Source: Allobosea sp. Leaf344
Lineage (GTDB): Bacteria > Pseudomonadota > Alphaproteobacteria > Rhizobiales > Beijerinckiaceae
Direction of reading: 5' to 3'
Length of the DNA stretch: 64,000 bases
Assembly (NCBI RefSeq): GCF_001426225.1
Contig: NZ_LMRT01000001.1
Span: 276,648 to 340,647 of the forward strand
Part shown: positions 8,680 to 19,593 of the stretch, one piece after another
Position numbering within the stretch: position 1 is the first letter of the stretch
How the letters are laid out: the number at the start of each line of letters is the position of its first letter
Translations under genes and position numbers: made by a program
The notes under the pieces: generated by a model
The model's input: only the letters and a program-made list of their open reading frames with translations
Databases searched by the model: none
Told to the model about the DNA's origin: nothing

Positions 8680-11600
8680 TTGGCCATCATCGCTGCGCTG
8701 AACCATGTCACGCACTACACCTATGATCGCCCGGTCACCCTCGGCCCGCAGATCATCCGGCTGCGGCCCGCCCCGCATTGCCGCGCCGCGATCAAGAGCT
8801 ATTCGCTGAAGGTCACGCCGGCCGAGCATTTCGTGAACTGGCAGCAGGATCCGAGCGGCAACTGGCTGGCGCGCTATGTTTTTCCGGAGCCGGTGCGGGA
8901 ATTCCGCATCGAGGTCGACCTGATCACCGAATTGTCGATCATCAACCCCTTCGACTTCTTCGTCGAGACCGAGGCCGAGAGCTTTCCCTTCCATTACCCC
9001 GACGAGCTCAGGGCGGAGCTCGCGCCCTATCTGGTGACCGAGCCGCCCGGCGAGCTTCTGACCGGCTATCTCCGCGACCTGCCGCGCGACCAGAGCAACA
9101 CCGTCAATTTCATCGTCGATCTCAATGCGCGGCTGGCGCGGCACGTCGCCTATGGGATCCGCATGGAGCCCGGCGTGCAGGAGCCCGAGCACACGCTCGC
9201 CATCCGCTCCGGCTCCTGCCGCGACACCAGCTGGCTGCTGGTGCAGATCCTGCGTCATCTCGGCCTCGCGGCGCGCTTCGTCTCCGGCTATCTGATCCAG
9301 ATGAAGGCGGATATCGCGCCGCTGGAAGGCCCTGCCGGGACCGACAAGGATTTCACCGACCTGCATGCCTGGGCCGAGGTCTACATCCCCGGCGCCGGCT
9401 GGATCGGCCTCGATCCGACCTCCGGCCTGCTGACGGGCGAGGGCCATCTGCCGCTGGCGGCGACGCCGCATTACCGCTCCGCCGCACCGGTTTCGGGCGT
9501 GGCGAGCTATGCGGAGACGAAGTTCGACTTCCATATGAGCGTGGCGCGCGTGCACGAGGTGCCGCGCATCACCCTGCCCTTCTCCGACGAATCCTGGACG
9601 CAGCTCGATGCGCTGGGCGAGCGCGTCGAGGCCGATCTGGCGGCGCAGGACGTCCGGCTGACGATGGGCGGAGAGCCGACCTTCGTCTCGATCGACGACC
9701 AGACCGGCGAGGAGTGGAACATCGCCGCCGTCGGGCCGACCAAGCGCCAGCGCGCCGACGTGCTGATCCGCCGCCTGCGCGAGCGCTTCGCGCCGGGCGG
9801 CATGCTGCATTACGGCCAGGGCAAATGGTATCCCGGCGAGAGCCTGCCGCGCTGGGCCTTCGCGCTGTACTGGCGCCAGGACGGCGAGCCGATCTGGCGC
9901 GACGCGGCGCTGATCGCGCGCGAACCGGGGACGCCGACGGGGCGCGATCTCGAGCTGGAAGCCGGCGCCACCATGGCGGAGGCGGAGGCGCTGGCGGAGG
10001 GGCTGTCGGAGAAGCTCGGCCTCGGCGCGGATTACGTGCTGCCGGCCTATGAGGATACCGGCTACTGGCTGCTTAAGGAGGCCCAGCTCCCGGACAATGT
10101 CGATCCGCTGGATCCGCGCCTCGCCGATCCGGAAGAGCGGGCGCGGATGCAGCAGGTCTTCCAGCTCGGGCTCGGCAAGCCGCGCGGCTATGTCATCCCG
10201 GTGCAGCGCTGGCAGAGCCAGGCGCAGGATCGCCGCTGGCGCTCCGAGAAATGGACGCTGCGCCGCGGCCGGCTGTTCCTGGTACCGGGCGATTCCCCGG
10301 TCGGCTACCGCCTGCCGCTGGGCTCGCTGCCGGTGGTGCCGAAGGCGGAATATCCGCATATCCACCCGCAGGACCCGATGGAGCCGCGCGGGCCGCTGCC
10401 CACCGGCGGCCAGACCGCCAGCCCCGGTTTTCAGGCCCCGCGCGGCGGCGTGGCGCAGGACGGGTCGATGGAGCCCGGATCGGCTCCGTCAGGAGTATCC
10501 ATGGCGGCGGTTTCCGCGCCCGCGCCGCAGGTCGAGGGTGCGGTGACGGGCGAGCCGCGCCCCCACCAGCTCTCCCGCAGCGTCGAGACGGCCGGGCCGG
10601 GGGCCCAGGACCGGACGGAGCAGGAGATCGGCGGCGAGCATGTGCGCACCGCGATCAGCCTGGAAATCCGCGACAATGTGCTCTGCGTCTTCCTGCCCCC
10701 GGTCGAGCGGCTGGAGGATTATCTCGATCTCGTCGCCAGCGTCGAGCAGGTGGCGCGCGAGCGCGGGCAGCCGGTGCATATCGAGGGCTATCCGCCGCCG
10801 CATGATCCGCGCCTGAACGTCGTCAAGGTCACGCCCGATCCCGGGGTAATCGAGGTCAACATCCACCCTGCCCGCTCCTGGCGCGAGGCGGTGGAGATCA
10901 CCCGCGGCGTTTATGAGGAAGCCCGCCAGGCCAGGCTCTGTGCCGAGAAATTCATGGTCGACGGCCGCCACACCGGCACGGGCGGCGGCAATCACGTCGT
11001 GCTCGGCGGGGTGACGCCGCCGGATTCGCCCTTCCTGCGCCGGCCGGACCTGCTGAAGAGCATCATCCTCTACTGGAACCGCCATCCGGCGCTGTCCTAC
11101 ATGTTCTCCGGGCTGTTCATCGGCCCGACGAGCCAGGCGCCGCGCATCGACGAGGCGCGGCAGGACCAGCTCTACGAGCTCGAGATCGCGCTGGCGCAGG
11201 TGCCGGGGCCGCTGCAGGGCACGATCCCGCTCTGGCTGGTCGACCGGCTGTTCCGCAACCTGCTGGTCGACGTCTCCGGCAACACCCATCGCACCGAGAT
11301 CTGCATCGACAAGCTGTATTCGCCCGACGGGCCGACGGGGCGGCTCGGGCTGATCGAGTTCCGCGGCTTCGAGATGCCGCCGGACGCGAGGATGAGCCTG
11401 GCGCAGCAATTGCTGGTGCGGGCGCTGATCGCCTGGTTCTGGCGCGAGCCGCAGGAGGGCAAGCTGGTGCGCTGGGGCACCAGCCTGCATGACCGCTTCA
11501 TGCTGCCGGAGCTGGTCTGGCAGGATTTCCAGGATGTGCTGGGCGATCTCGCGCGCGCCGGCTACGCCTTCGATCCCGCCTGGTTCGAGGCGCAGCACGA

Positions 11601-12156
11601 ATTCCGCTTCCCCTTCTTCGGCAGGGTCGAGCATGGCGGGGTGGCGCTGGAACTGCGCCAGGCGCTCGAACCCTGGCATGTGCTGGGCGAGGAAGGGGCG
11701 ATCGGCGGCACCGTGCGCTATGTCGACAGCTCGGTCGAACGGCTGCAGGTCAAGGCCAGCGGCTTCGTGCCCGGCCGCCACATCATCACCTGCAACGGAC
11801 GGCGCCTGCCGATGACCGGCATCGGCCGCGGCGGCGAGGCGGTGGCGGGCCTGCGCTTCAAGGCCTGGCAGCCGGCCTCCGGGCTGCACCCGACCATCCC
11901 GGTGCATGCGCCGCTGACCTTCGACATCGTCGACAGCTGGGTCGGCCGCTCGCTCGGCGGATGCGTCTATCATGTCGCCCATCCCGGCGGGCGCAATTAC
12001 GAGACACCGCCTGTGAATTCCTACGAAGCGGAGGCGCGACGGCTCGCGCGTTTCGAGGCGATCGGTCATAGTCCCGGCGCGCTGGCGATTCCGCCGGAAG
12101 AGCGCAGCGCCGAGTTCCCGCTGACGCTGGATCTGCGGCGCCCCATCGGAGTCTAG
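8680..12156 (+). CDS. transglutaminase / DUF2126 putative amidoligase fusion
   Basis: 1158-residue cytoplasmic protein. Residues 1-290 are a bacterial transglutaminase module with an intact Cys180 (SGSCRD), His229 (LHAWAEVY) and Asp245 (GLDPTSG) triad. After a Pro/Gly-rich linker around residues 565-640 follows the DUF2126 region, classified in Pfam as a putative amidoligase. The only in-frame start at the homology boundary is TTG 8680, as the nearby ATG is out of frame. The next two genes encode an ATP-grasp/alpha-E protein and a second transglutaminase. Comparative genomics has predicted that such sets make or modify peptides; no substrate is known to me. There is no signal peptide. Confidence 0.9.
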   Translation: MAIIAALNHVTHYTYDRPVTLGPQIIRLRPAPHCRAAIKSYSLKVTPAEHFVNWQQDPSGNWLARYVFPEPVREFRIEVDLITELSIINPFDFFVETEAESFPFHYPDELRAELAPYLVTEPPGELLTGYLRDLPRDQSNTVNFIVDLNARLARHVAYGIRMEPGVQEPEHTLAIRSGSCRDTSWLLVQILRHLGLAARFVSGYLIQMKADIAPLEGPAGTDKDFTDLHAWAEVYIPGAGWIGLDPTSGLLTGEGHLPLAATPHYRSAAPVSGVASYAETKFDFHMSVARVHEVPRITLPFSDESWTQLDALGERVEADLAAQDVRLTMGGEPTFVSIDDQTGEEWNIAAVGPTKRQRADVLIRRLRERFAPGGMLHYGQGKWYPGESLPRWAFALYWRQDGEPIWRDAALIAREPGTPTGRDLELEAGATMAEAEALAEGLSEKLGLGADYVLPAYEDTGYWLLKEAQLPDNVDPLDPRLADPEERARMQQVFQLGLGKPRGYVIPVQRWQSQAQDRRWRSEKWTLRRGRLFLVPGDSPVGYRLPLGSLPVVPKAEYPHIHPQDPMEPRGPLPTGGQTASPGFQAPRGGVAQDGSMEPGSAPSGVSMAAVSAPAPQVEGAVTGEPRPHQLSRSVETAGPGAQDRTEQEIGGEHVRTAISLEIRDNVLCVFLPPVERLEDYLDLVASVEQVARERGQPVHIEGYPPPHDPRLNVVKVTPDPGVIEVNIHPARSWREAVEITRGVYEEARQARLCAEKFMVDGRHTGTGGGNHVVLGGVTPPDSPFLRRPDLLKSIILYWNRHPALSYMFSGLFIGPTSQAPRIDEARQDQLYELEIALAQVPGPLQGTIPLWLVDRLFRNLLVDVSGNTHRTEICIDKLYSPDGPTGRLGLIEFRGFEMPPDARMSLAQQLLVRALIAWFWREPQEGKLVRWGTSLHDRFMLPELVWQDFQDVLGDLARAGYAFDPAWFEAQHEFRFPFFGRVEHGGVALELRQALEPWHVLGEEGAIGGTVRYVDSSVERLQVKASGFVPGRHIITCNGRRLPMTGIGRGGEAVAGLRFKAWQPASGLHPTIPVHAPLTFDIVDSWVGRSLGGCVYHVAHPGGRNYETPPVNSYEAEARRLARFEAIGHSPGALAIPPEERSAEFPLTLDLRRPIGV

Positions 12157-12164
12157 ACCCGCGC

Positions 12165-14687
12165 ATGGCGCTACAGGGCCGATCACCGTCGATGCGCGTC
12201 AGGACGGAGCGGCGCAACGCGCTGCTGGGCGGCTATCGCCCGCTGGCCGGCGCCTATGACGAGCTGATGGCGCCGGACGGGACGGTGCGCCCGCAATGGG
12301 AGCCGTTCCTGGCGGAATGGAGCAGCCTGTCGCAGGACGAGCTCGGCCAGCGCTTCGGCCTGGCGGACCGGCATGTCCGCGACACCGGCGTCTCCTATCG
12401 CGTGCATGGCGATCTCGACGAGCGCGACCCGCTGGCCGGGGAGCGCCCCTGGCCGCTGAGCCATGTGCCGCTGGTGCTGACCGGGGCGGAGTGGCAGACG
12501 ATCGCGGCCGGGGTGGCGCAACGGGCGCAGCTGCTCTCGGCCCTGCTCGACGACATCTACGGCAAGGGCGCCACCATCGGCGAGGGGCTGCTGCCGGCCG
12601 CGGTGGTCAGCGGCAGCCCGGATTATCTGCGGCCCCTGCAGGGCGCGCCGAGCGGCGGCGCGCTGCAGCTCTACGCCGCCGATCTCGGCCGCGGCCCGGA
12701 TGGGCGCTGGTGGGTGCTGGGGGACCGGACGCAGGCGCCCTCGGGCACCGGCTATGCGCTGGAGAACCGGCTGGCGCTGGCCCGCGCCTTCCCGGATCTG
12801 TTCCGCACCATGAATGTCGAGCGGCTGGCGGCCTTCTTCCAGTCCTTTCGCGCCGGCCTCGTCTCCCGTTCGCGCAGGGTCGAGCCGCGGATCTGCCTGC
12901 TGACCCCGGGACCGCTCAACGAGAGCTATTTCGAGCAGGCCTATCTCGCCCGCTATCTCGGCTTCCTGCTCGTCGAGGGCGGCGACCTGATGATGCGGGA
13001 CGGGCGGGTGCATGTGCGCACCATCGCCGGTCCCAAGCGCGCCGACGTGATCTGGCGTCGCATCGACGGGGATTTCGCCGATCCTCTGGAGCTGAACGCC
13101 CGCTCGGCGCTGGGCGTCGCCGGTCTGGTCGAGGCGGTGCGCCAGGGCAATGTCCATATCGCCAACGGCCTCGGCTCGGGCGTGGTGGAATCGCGGGCGC
13201 TGCTCGGCTTCCTCCCGCGGATCGGCCAGAAGCTGCTCGACGAGGCCCTGATCCTGCCCAATGTCGCGACCTGGTGGTGCGGACAGGCGCGCGAAAGGGA
13301 GATCGTGCTCGACCGGCTCGACGAGATGAGCATCGCTCCCGCCTTCCGCTCGGCCGGCGGCGGCCGCGACGGCCAGCCGGTGCTGGCGGGGGAGCTCGAC
13401 CGGCCGGAGCGCGAGGCGCTGCGGGCACGGATCGCGGCCAGGGGCATGGATTATGTCGGGCAGGAGGTGGTGCGGCTCTCCACCATGCCGGTCTATGAGA
13501 ACGGGCATCTGCGGCCGCATCCGGTGACTTTGCGCGTCTTCGCGGCGGCGACACCCGATGGCTGGAAGGTGATGCCCGGCGGGTTCTGCCGCATCTCCGA
13601 CGATGCCGATGCCCGCGCCGTGATCATGCGCAGCGGCGTGCGGTCCAGCGATGTCTGGGTGATCTCCGACGCGCCTGTCGAGCCGATGAGCCTGCTGCCG
13701 ACGGCGGACCGGATCAGCATCCGCCGGGTGGTGGGCACTTTGCCGAGCCGCGCCGCGGATAATCTGTTCTGGCTCGGCCGCTATCTCGAGCGCACGGAGG
13801 CGACGTTGCGCCTGGTGCGCGCGCTGCTCGGCCGGCTGCTCGACGCCGACGACGCCTCGCCCGGGCGCAGCGACACGCTGCGCCGGCTGGTCAACCTGCT
13901 CACCGCCTGGGGCGCGGCGCCGGGCGGCAAGGGCCAGAGCCCGGCGCTGCAGGCGGCGGTGGCGCTGCATGATGTCGAGCATTACGGCTCCGCCCATGCC
14001 ACCGTCCGCGAGGCGCGCCGCACGGCCTCGGTGATCCGCGAGCGGCTGTCGGTCGATGCCTGGCGGCTGTTCGGCGATCTGCAGGGCCAGCTGACGCTGG
14101 AGCCCGGGCTGCAGCCGAGCGAGGGCGAAGCCTATGAAATCGCCGACAGGGCGCTGAAATCCCTCGCCGCCTTCTCCGGGCTGAGCCAGGAGAACATGGT
14201 CCGGGGCGCGGGCTGGCGCTTCCTCGACATCGGGCGGCGGATCGAGCGCGGCATCGCCACCTGCCGCTTCGCGCGGCATTTCGCGGAAGCGACGGCGCCG
14301 ACGGACGGGCTCGACGCGCTGCTCGACCTGACGGATTCGCAGATCACCTATCGCTCGCGCTATCTGCTGGGCGCGAGCCTGCAGCCGGTGCTCGATCTGG
14401 TGATGCTCGACCCCTATAATCCGCGTTCCGTCGCCTTCCAGATCGACCGGCTGGAGACCGAGATCGCGCAGCTGCCCTCGCTCGCCGATGACGGCATGCT
14501 GGAGGCGCCGCGCCGCCTCGCGCTGAAGCTCGCGACGGAATGCCGGACGGCGGAGGCCGGGCGGCTCGACCGCACCAGCATCCTGCTGTTCGAACAGTTG
14601 CTGATGGGGCTGTCGAGCGCCGTCGCCGACCGCTATTTCCTGCAGAGCGCGGCGCCCGAGACCTCGCGGATGATGGGGATCGCGTGA
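12165..14687 (+). CDS. circularly permuted ATP-grasp / alpha-E domain fusion protein
   Basis: 840 residues. The N-terminal ~500 residues are a circularly permuted type 2 ATP-grasp domain (YEQAYLARYLGFLLVEGGDL type core, VHIANGLGSGVVESRAL, QVEVVRLSTMP-like segment), predicted to form amide bonds using ATP. From about residue 520 (NLFWLGRYLERTEATLRLVR) it is an alpha-E helical domain of unknown function. In other genomes the two parts are often separate genes. It begins 8 bp after the DUF2126 gene and its TGA overlaps the GTG of the next gene. Start uncertain: ATG 12165 or ATG 12192; neither has a clear ribosome binding site. Confidence 0.88.
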   Translation: MALQGRSPSMRVRTERRNALLGGYRPLAGAYDELMAPDGTVRPQWEPFLAEWSSLSQDELGQRFGLADRHVRDTGVSYRVHGDLDERDPLAGERPWPLSHVPLVLTGAEWQTIAAGVAQRAQLLSALLDDIYGKGATIGEGLLPAAVVSGSPDYLRPLQGAPSGGALQLYAADLGRGPDGRWWVLGDRTQAPSGTGYALENRLALARAFPDLFRTMNVERLAAFFQSFRAGLVSRSRRVEPRICLLTPGPLNESYFEQAYLARYLGFLLVEGGDLMMRDGRVHVRTIAGPKRADVIWRRIDGDFADPLELNARSALGVAGLVEAVRQGNVHIANGLGSGVVESRALLGFLPRIGQKLLDEALILPNVATWWCGQAREREIVLDRLDEMSIAPAFRSAGGGRDGQPVLAGELDRPEREALRARIAARGMDYVGQEVVRLSTMPVYENGHLRPHPVTLRVFAAATPDGWKVMPGGFCRISDDADARAVIMRSGVRSSDVWVISDAPVEPMSLLPTADRISIRRVVGTLPSRAADNLFWLGRYLERTEATLRLVRALLGRLLDADDASPGRSDTLRRLVNLLTAWGAAPGGKGQSPALQAAVALHDVEHYGSAHATVREARRTASVIRERLSVDAWRLFGDLQGQLTLEPGLQPSEGEAYEIADRALKSLAAFSGLSQENMVRGAGWRFLDIGRRIERGIATCRFARHFAEATAPTDGLDALLDLTDSQITYRSRYLLGASLQPVLDLVMLDPYNPRSVAFQIDRLETEIAQLPSLADDGMLEAPRRLALKLATECRTAEAGRLDRTSILLFEQLLMGLSSAVADRYFLQSAAPETSRMMGIA

Positions 14688-15562
14688 TCTACGACGTCCG
14701 CCACGTCACCACCTATGGCTATTCCCGGCCGGTGCCCTTCGCGCGCTGCCTGCTGCGGCTGCTGCCGCGCGGCGATGGCGGCCAGAGCGTGCAGAAGAGC
14801 GAGCTCGTGGTGACCCCGCGCCCGGTCGAGCGGATCGACAATATCTGCTTCTTCGGCAACCGCATGACGACGATCACGATCGCCAAGCCGCATCGCGATC
14901 TCAAGGTCGAGATGCGGGCGCGGGTCACCGTCAACCGCCCGGCCCCGCCCTTCCCCGGCCTGACCCGGCATTGGGAGGAGGTCGCGGCGCTGGCGCTGGC
15001 ATCGGGCAGCCTGGCTCCGGATTCGCCGGTGCATCACCTGTTCCCCAGCCGGCTGGTGCCGCAGGTCGAGCCGGTGGTCGCCTATGCCCGCGAGAGCTTC
15101 CCGCCGCGGCGGCCCGTGCTGGAGGCCGCCAGCGAGCTGATGCGCCGGATCCGCAGCGATTTCACCTATGATCCCGACGCGACCGAGGTCTCGACGCCCC
15201 TGGCCGAGGCCTTCGCCAACCGGCACGGTGTCTGCCAGGATTTCGCGCATATCATGATCGCCGGCCTGCGCGGGCTCGGCCTGCCGGCCGCCTATGTCAG
15301 CGGCTATATCCGGACGATCCCGCCCGAGGGGCAGAAGCGGCTGGAAGGCGCCGATGCCAGCCATGCCTGGGTGATGCTGTGGTGCGGGCCGGAGACCGGC
15401 TGGGTCGGGCTCGACCCGACCAACGACATCATCGTCGCCGACGACCATATCGTCACGGCGTTCGGCCGCGACTATGCCGATGTCTCGCCGCTCGACGGCG
15501 TGCTGGTCGGCCCCGGCTCTCAGAAGATCGGCATCGCCGTCGACGTCATCCCGATCGGCTGA
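14684..15562 (+). CDS. transglutaminase-like cysteine protease family protein
   Basis: 292 residues, starting with a GTG that overlaps the stop of the ATP-grasp gene (GTGA). It has the bacterial transglutaminase N-terminal domain (IYDVRHVTTYGYSRPVPF) and the core with Cys184 (HGVCQDFAH), His227 (SHAWVMLW) and Asp244 (GLDPTND). The fold usually acts as a peptidase or amidase in bacteria. Third gene of the predicted peptide-modification operon, and translationally coupled to it. Cytoplasmic, with no signal or membrane segment. Confidence 0.9.
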   Translation: MIYDVRHVTTYGYSRPVPFARCLLRLLPRGDGGQSVQKSELVVTPRPVERIDNICFFGNRMTTITIAKPHRDLKVEMRARVTVNRPAPPFPGLTRHWEEVAALALASGSLAPDSPVHHLFPSRLVPQVEPVVAYARESFPPRRPVLEAASELMRRIRSDFTYDPDATEVSTPLAEAFANRHGVCQDFAHIMIAGLRGLGLPAAYVSGYIRTIPPEGQKRLEGADASHAWVMLWCGPETGWVGLDPTNDIIVADDHIVTAFGRDYADVSPLDGVLVGPGSQKIGIAVDVIPIG

Positions 15563-15579
15563 CGTCCCCCGCCCCGTAA

Positions 15580-16845
<1,266 letters not shown>

Positions 16846-16904
16846 GGGAGACGTGACGGCGTCACATCGCATCGACTATTTTCGCTCATCGAGGAGGAGG
16901 CGCC

Positions 16905-17203
16905 ATGCGCGGCACGATCGAGCTCGAGGAGGATGATGAGGCTTTCGTGACAAGCCTTGTCGCGGTCGGGCGCTACGAATCCCCCGATGCGGTCATCCAG
17001 CAGGCCGTCAAGCTGGTGCGACTCAGGAAGAACGACGCGCCGAGTTGCATGCTGCGATCGCGCGCGGGGTCGCGGATGCCGATGCCGGCCGCGTCACGCC
17101 AGCCGAAGAGGTCTTCGCCAAGCTGATCGCAAAGTATCAATCGATGGCTCAGGCTCAAGAAAAACGGACCGCGCCCGGAGGCGCGGCCCGCTCGCAATAC
17201 TGA
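16905..17203 (+). pseudogene. frameshifted ParD/CopG-like antitoxin remnant
   Basis: The ATG at 16905, behind GAGGAGGAGG, opens MRGTIELEEDDEAFVTSLVAVGRYESPDAVIQQAV-type sequence (read in pieces), the N-terminal ribbon-helix-helix of ParD-like antitoxins. After about 17022-17032 the frame degenerates into SCMLRSRAGSRMP. The -1 frame instead continues as EERRAELHAAIARGVADAD and then GRVTPAEEVFAKLIAKY, the expected antitoxin C-terminus, running to a TGA at 17201. A single lost G in the run before GAAGAAC explains the shift. No ParE-like toxin follows; the next gene is convergent. I read it as a decayed orphan antitoxin; a sequencing error is the alternative. Confidence 0.65.
17157..17188 (-). 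terminator. Rho-independent terminator of the aldehyde dehydrogenase gene
   Basis: The GC stem (arms 17169-17175 and 17180-17186, loop CGGA) is followed on the minus strand by CCGTTTTTCTT. It lies about 25 bp beyond the stop of the leftward aldehyde dehydrogenase gene and overlaps the end of the antitoxin remnant. Confidence 0.8.
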
Positions 17204-17210
17204 CCTCTGT

Positions 17211-18656
17211 TCACGCCAGCGTATAGGCCGTCTTCACCGTGGTGTAGAACTCCTTGGCGTAGGCGCCCTGCTCGCGCGGGCCGTAGCTCGAGCCTTTCCG
17301 GCCGCCGAAAGGCACGTGGTAGTCGACGCCCGCCGTGGCGAGGTTGACCATCACCATGCCGGCCTCGGCGTTGCGCTTGAAATGCGTCGCATGCTTCAGC
17401 GAGGTCGTGCAGATGCCGGAGGACAGGCCGAATTCGGTGTCGTTGGCGATGGCGAGCGCCTCGTCATAATCCTTGACGCGGATGATGTTGGCGACGGGGC
17501 CGAACACCTCCTCGCGGGAGATGCGCATGCTGTTCGTCGTCTCCGTGAACAGCGCCGGCTGGAGGTAGAAGCCGGGCGTCTCGCGGTTCAGCAACTCGCC
17601 GCCCCAGACCAGCTTGCCGCCCTCGTCCTTGGCGATCTGGATGTATTTCAGGTCCTGGTCGAGCTGGCTCTGGTCGACCACTGGGCCGATATGGGTGCCG
17701 GCCTTCAGCGCATCGTCGACGACGACGCCCTTCAGACGCTCGATGCAGGCCTCGACGAAGCGGTCATGGATGCCCTGCTGAACGATCAGCCGCGAGGAGG
17801 CGGTGCAGCGCTGCCCGGTCGAGAAGAAGGCGCCGGTGACGGCCGCCTCGACCGCGACCTTGAGATCGGCGTCGTCGAGCACGACGAGCGGGTTCTTGCC
17901 GCCCATTTCGAGCTGGACCTTCTTCATCGGCGAGGAGGCGATGCAGGCCTCCGCCACCTTGCGGCCGGTCGCGACCGAGCCGGTGAAGGAAATCGCGTGG
18001 ACGTCCTTGTGCTGCAGCAGCGCCTGGCCGACCACGGAGCCGCGACCCATCACCAGATTGAGCACGCCCTTGGGCAGGCCGGCGCGCTGAATGATGTCGA
18101 CCAGCGCCCAGGCCGAGCCGGGAACCAGATCGGCCGGCTTGATGACCACGCAGTTTCCGTAAGCGAGCGCAGGCGCGATCTTCCAGGCCGGGATCGCGAT
18201 CGGGAAGTTCCACGGCGTGATCATGCCGACGATGCCGACGGGCTCGCGGGTCATCTCGACACCGACGCCCGGGCGCACGGAGGGCACGGTCTCGCCGGAG
18301 AGGCGCAGGCACTCGCCGGCGAAGAAGGCGAAGATCTGCCCGGCGCGGCCGGCCTCGCCGATGCCCTCGGCCAGGGTCTTGCCCTCCTCGCGGGACAACA
18401 GGCGGCCGAGTTCCTCCTTGCGGGCCAGGATCTCGTCGGAGGCCTTCTTCAGGATCTCGTAGCGCTCCTGCGGCCCGCTGCGGCTCCAGCCCGGAAAGGC
18501 CGCCTTGGCCGCGGCGACCGCGTTGTTCAAATCCTCGACCGCGCCCTGCGCATATTCGCCGACGACGTCATTGGTGTTGGAGGGGTTGATGTTGCGCGAG
18601 GCATTGCCGGCGCCGGCCCATTCGCCGGCGATCAGGTTCTTGAACATCTCGGTCAT
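17211..18656 (-). CDS. NAD(P)-dependent aldehyde dehydrogenase (possibly 2-oxoglutarate semialdehyde type)
   Basis: 481-residue ALDH superfamily enzyme oxidising an aldehyde to its acid. Key residues visible are Asn150 (TPWNFP), the general base Glu250 (LEMGGKNP) and the nucleophile Cys284 (STGQRCTASS), plus SFTGSVATGR for cofactor binding. The whole protein, including FKNLIAGEW, NPSNTNDVVGEYAQ and the end FGGRKGSSYGPREQG, resembles rhizobial enzymes annotated as 2,5-dioxovalerate dehydrogenase, but the substrate is not proven by sequence. Monocistronic, with its own terminator; upstream spacer 18657-18780 carries no obvious operator. Confidence 0.9.
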   Translation of the reverse strand: MTEMFKNLIAGEWAGAGNASRNINPSNTNDVVGEYAQGAVEDLNNAVAAAKAAFPGWSRSGPQERYEILKKASDEILARKEELGRLLSREEGKTLAEGIGEAGRAGQIFAFFAGECLRLSGETVPSVRPGVGVEMTREPVGIVGMITPWNFPIAIPAWKIAPALAYGNCVVIKPADLVPGSAWALVDIIQRAGLPKGVLNLVMGRGSVVGQALLQHKDVHAISFTGSVATGRKVAEACIASSPMKKVQLEMGGKNPLVVLDDADLKVAVEAAVTGAFFSTGQRCTASSRLIVQQGIHDRFVEACIERLKGVVVDDALKAGTHIGPVVDQSQLDQDLKYIQIAKDEGGKLVWGGELLNRETPGFYLQPALFTETTNSMRISREEVFGPVANIIRVKDYDEALAIANDTEFGLSSGICTTSLKHATHFKRNAEAGMVMVNLATAGVDYHVPFGGRKGSSYGPREQGAYAKEFYTTVKTAYTLA

Positions 18657-18780
18657 CGCGACCTCCCTTGATCTGTCTTTGATCGGGTGGTGTTAGCGTC
18701 TTCAGCACTGAATGGCCACTGCGCGGAGATCATGCGCGGCAAGACGGCACGGGTCGACGCGCGCCCCCCGGCTGCTTAGC

Positions 18781-19434
18781 TCAGAACTCGGCGTCGAGCT
18801 CCTCGACATCGTCGGGCTCGGCCTTGGCGTCGGCGATCCAGCGCTCGAGATCCGGCCATTGCGCGATCATCCGGCAATAGGCCCGGCTGGCCGCGTCGAG
18901 CGGCACGTCATAGGTCAGGAAGCGCATGCAGACGGGCGCATACATCGCATCGGCCATGCTGCGCTCGCCGAACAGATAGGGGCCGCCATAGCGGGTCAGG
19001 CAATCGCGCCAGATCTCGGTGACCCGGTCGATATCGGCCTGGGCGCCGGCCCAGATCTTGAAGCCGGGGTAATGGGCCTTCAGGTTCATCGGCAGGGCCG
19101 AGCGCAGATTGGCGAAGCCGGAATGCATCTCGCCCGAGACGGCGCGACAATGGGAGCGGGCCTTCCGCTCCAGCGGCAGCAGACCCGCCGCCGGATAGGT
19201 CTCGTCGAGATAGGCGGCGATCGCCAGCGTATCCCAGACCTCGACATCGCCGTCGATCAGGCACGGCACCAGGAAGGACGGCGACAGCAGCAGCAGCTCC
19301 GCCCGGGCCGAGGGATCATCCGACGCCAGCTGTCGCTCCTCCACCTCCAGCCCGGCCATGCGGCAGAGCAGCCAGCCGCGCAGCGACCAGGAGGAGTAGT
19401 TCTTGCTGCTGATCGTCAGGCTGGCCCGGGGCAT
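18781..19434 (-). CDS. glutathione S-transferase family protein
   Basis: 217 residues. The N-terminal thioredoxin-like domain starts SSKNYSSWSLRGWLL, a pattern common to a proteobacterial GST subgroup in which Ser/Tyr of this segment contacts glutathione. VEVWDTLAIAAYLDETYP is the gamma-glutamyl binding ES/DT region, and an all-helical C-terminal domain follows. Substrate unknown. It diverges from phaZ; a 16-bp perfect palindrome lies between them. Confidence 0.88.
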   Translation of the reverse strand: MPRASLTISSKNYSSWSLRGWLLCRMAGLEVEERQLASDDPSARAELLLLSPSFLVPCLIDGDVEVWDTLAIAAYLDETYPAAGLLPLERKARSHCRAVSGEMHSGFANLRSALPMNLKAHYPGFKIWAGAQADIDRVTEIWRDCLTRYGGPYLFGERSMADAMYAPVCMRFLTYDVPLDAASRAYCRMIAQWPDLERWIADAKAEPDDVEELDAEF

Positions 19435-19487
19435 GAGGTTCGATCCGATGAGAGGACCGAGCGTAGCAAGAGCTGTTCCACGAGCGA

Positions 19488-19503
19488 TTTGTTCTAGAAC
19501 AAA
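19488..19503. promoter_or_regulatory. perfect 16-bp palindrome between GST and phaZ
   Basis: TTTGTTCTAGAACAAA is fully self-complementary and lies 53 bp upstream of the GST start and 90 bp upstream of phaZ. Size and symmetry fit a dimeric repressor operator. The regulator is not identifiable; no regulator gene is adjacent. Confidence 0.5.
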
Positions 19504-19593
19504 CTTGCGTCAGCCCCGTATTGCGGTGCACCATGACGCAGGGGCGTGGCACGCGCCCGGATGATCGGTTGCCCGTGACGAGGCCGTCTCCCG

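Noticed and set aside
8428-10365. Long in-frame upstream extension of the peptide-binding protein on the minus strand
   Set aside because: It runs antisense to the DUF2126 gene; a signal peptide at 8427 with a ribosome binding site fixes the start.
12183-14279. 698-codon minus-strand open frame opposite the ATP-grasp gene
   Set aside because: No domain, low-complexity composition, and the plus-strand gene is unambiguous.
19476-19500. GTTC repeats near the GST/phaZ palindrome as a possible alphaproteobacterial LexA box
   Set aside because: The spacing between GTTC units is not the GTTC-N7-GTTC needed; the palindrome explains the bases better.
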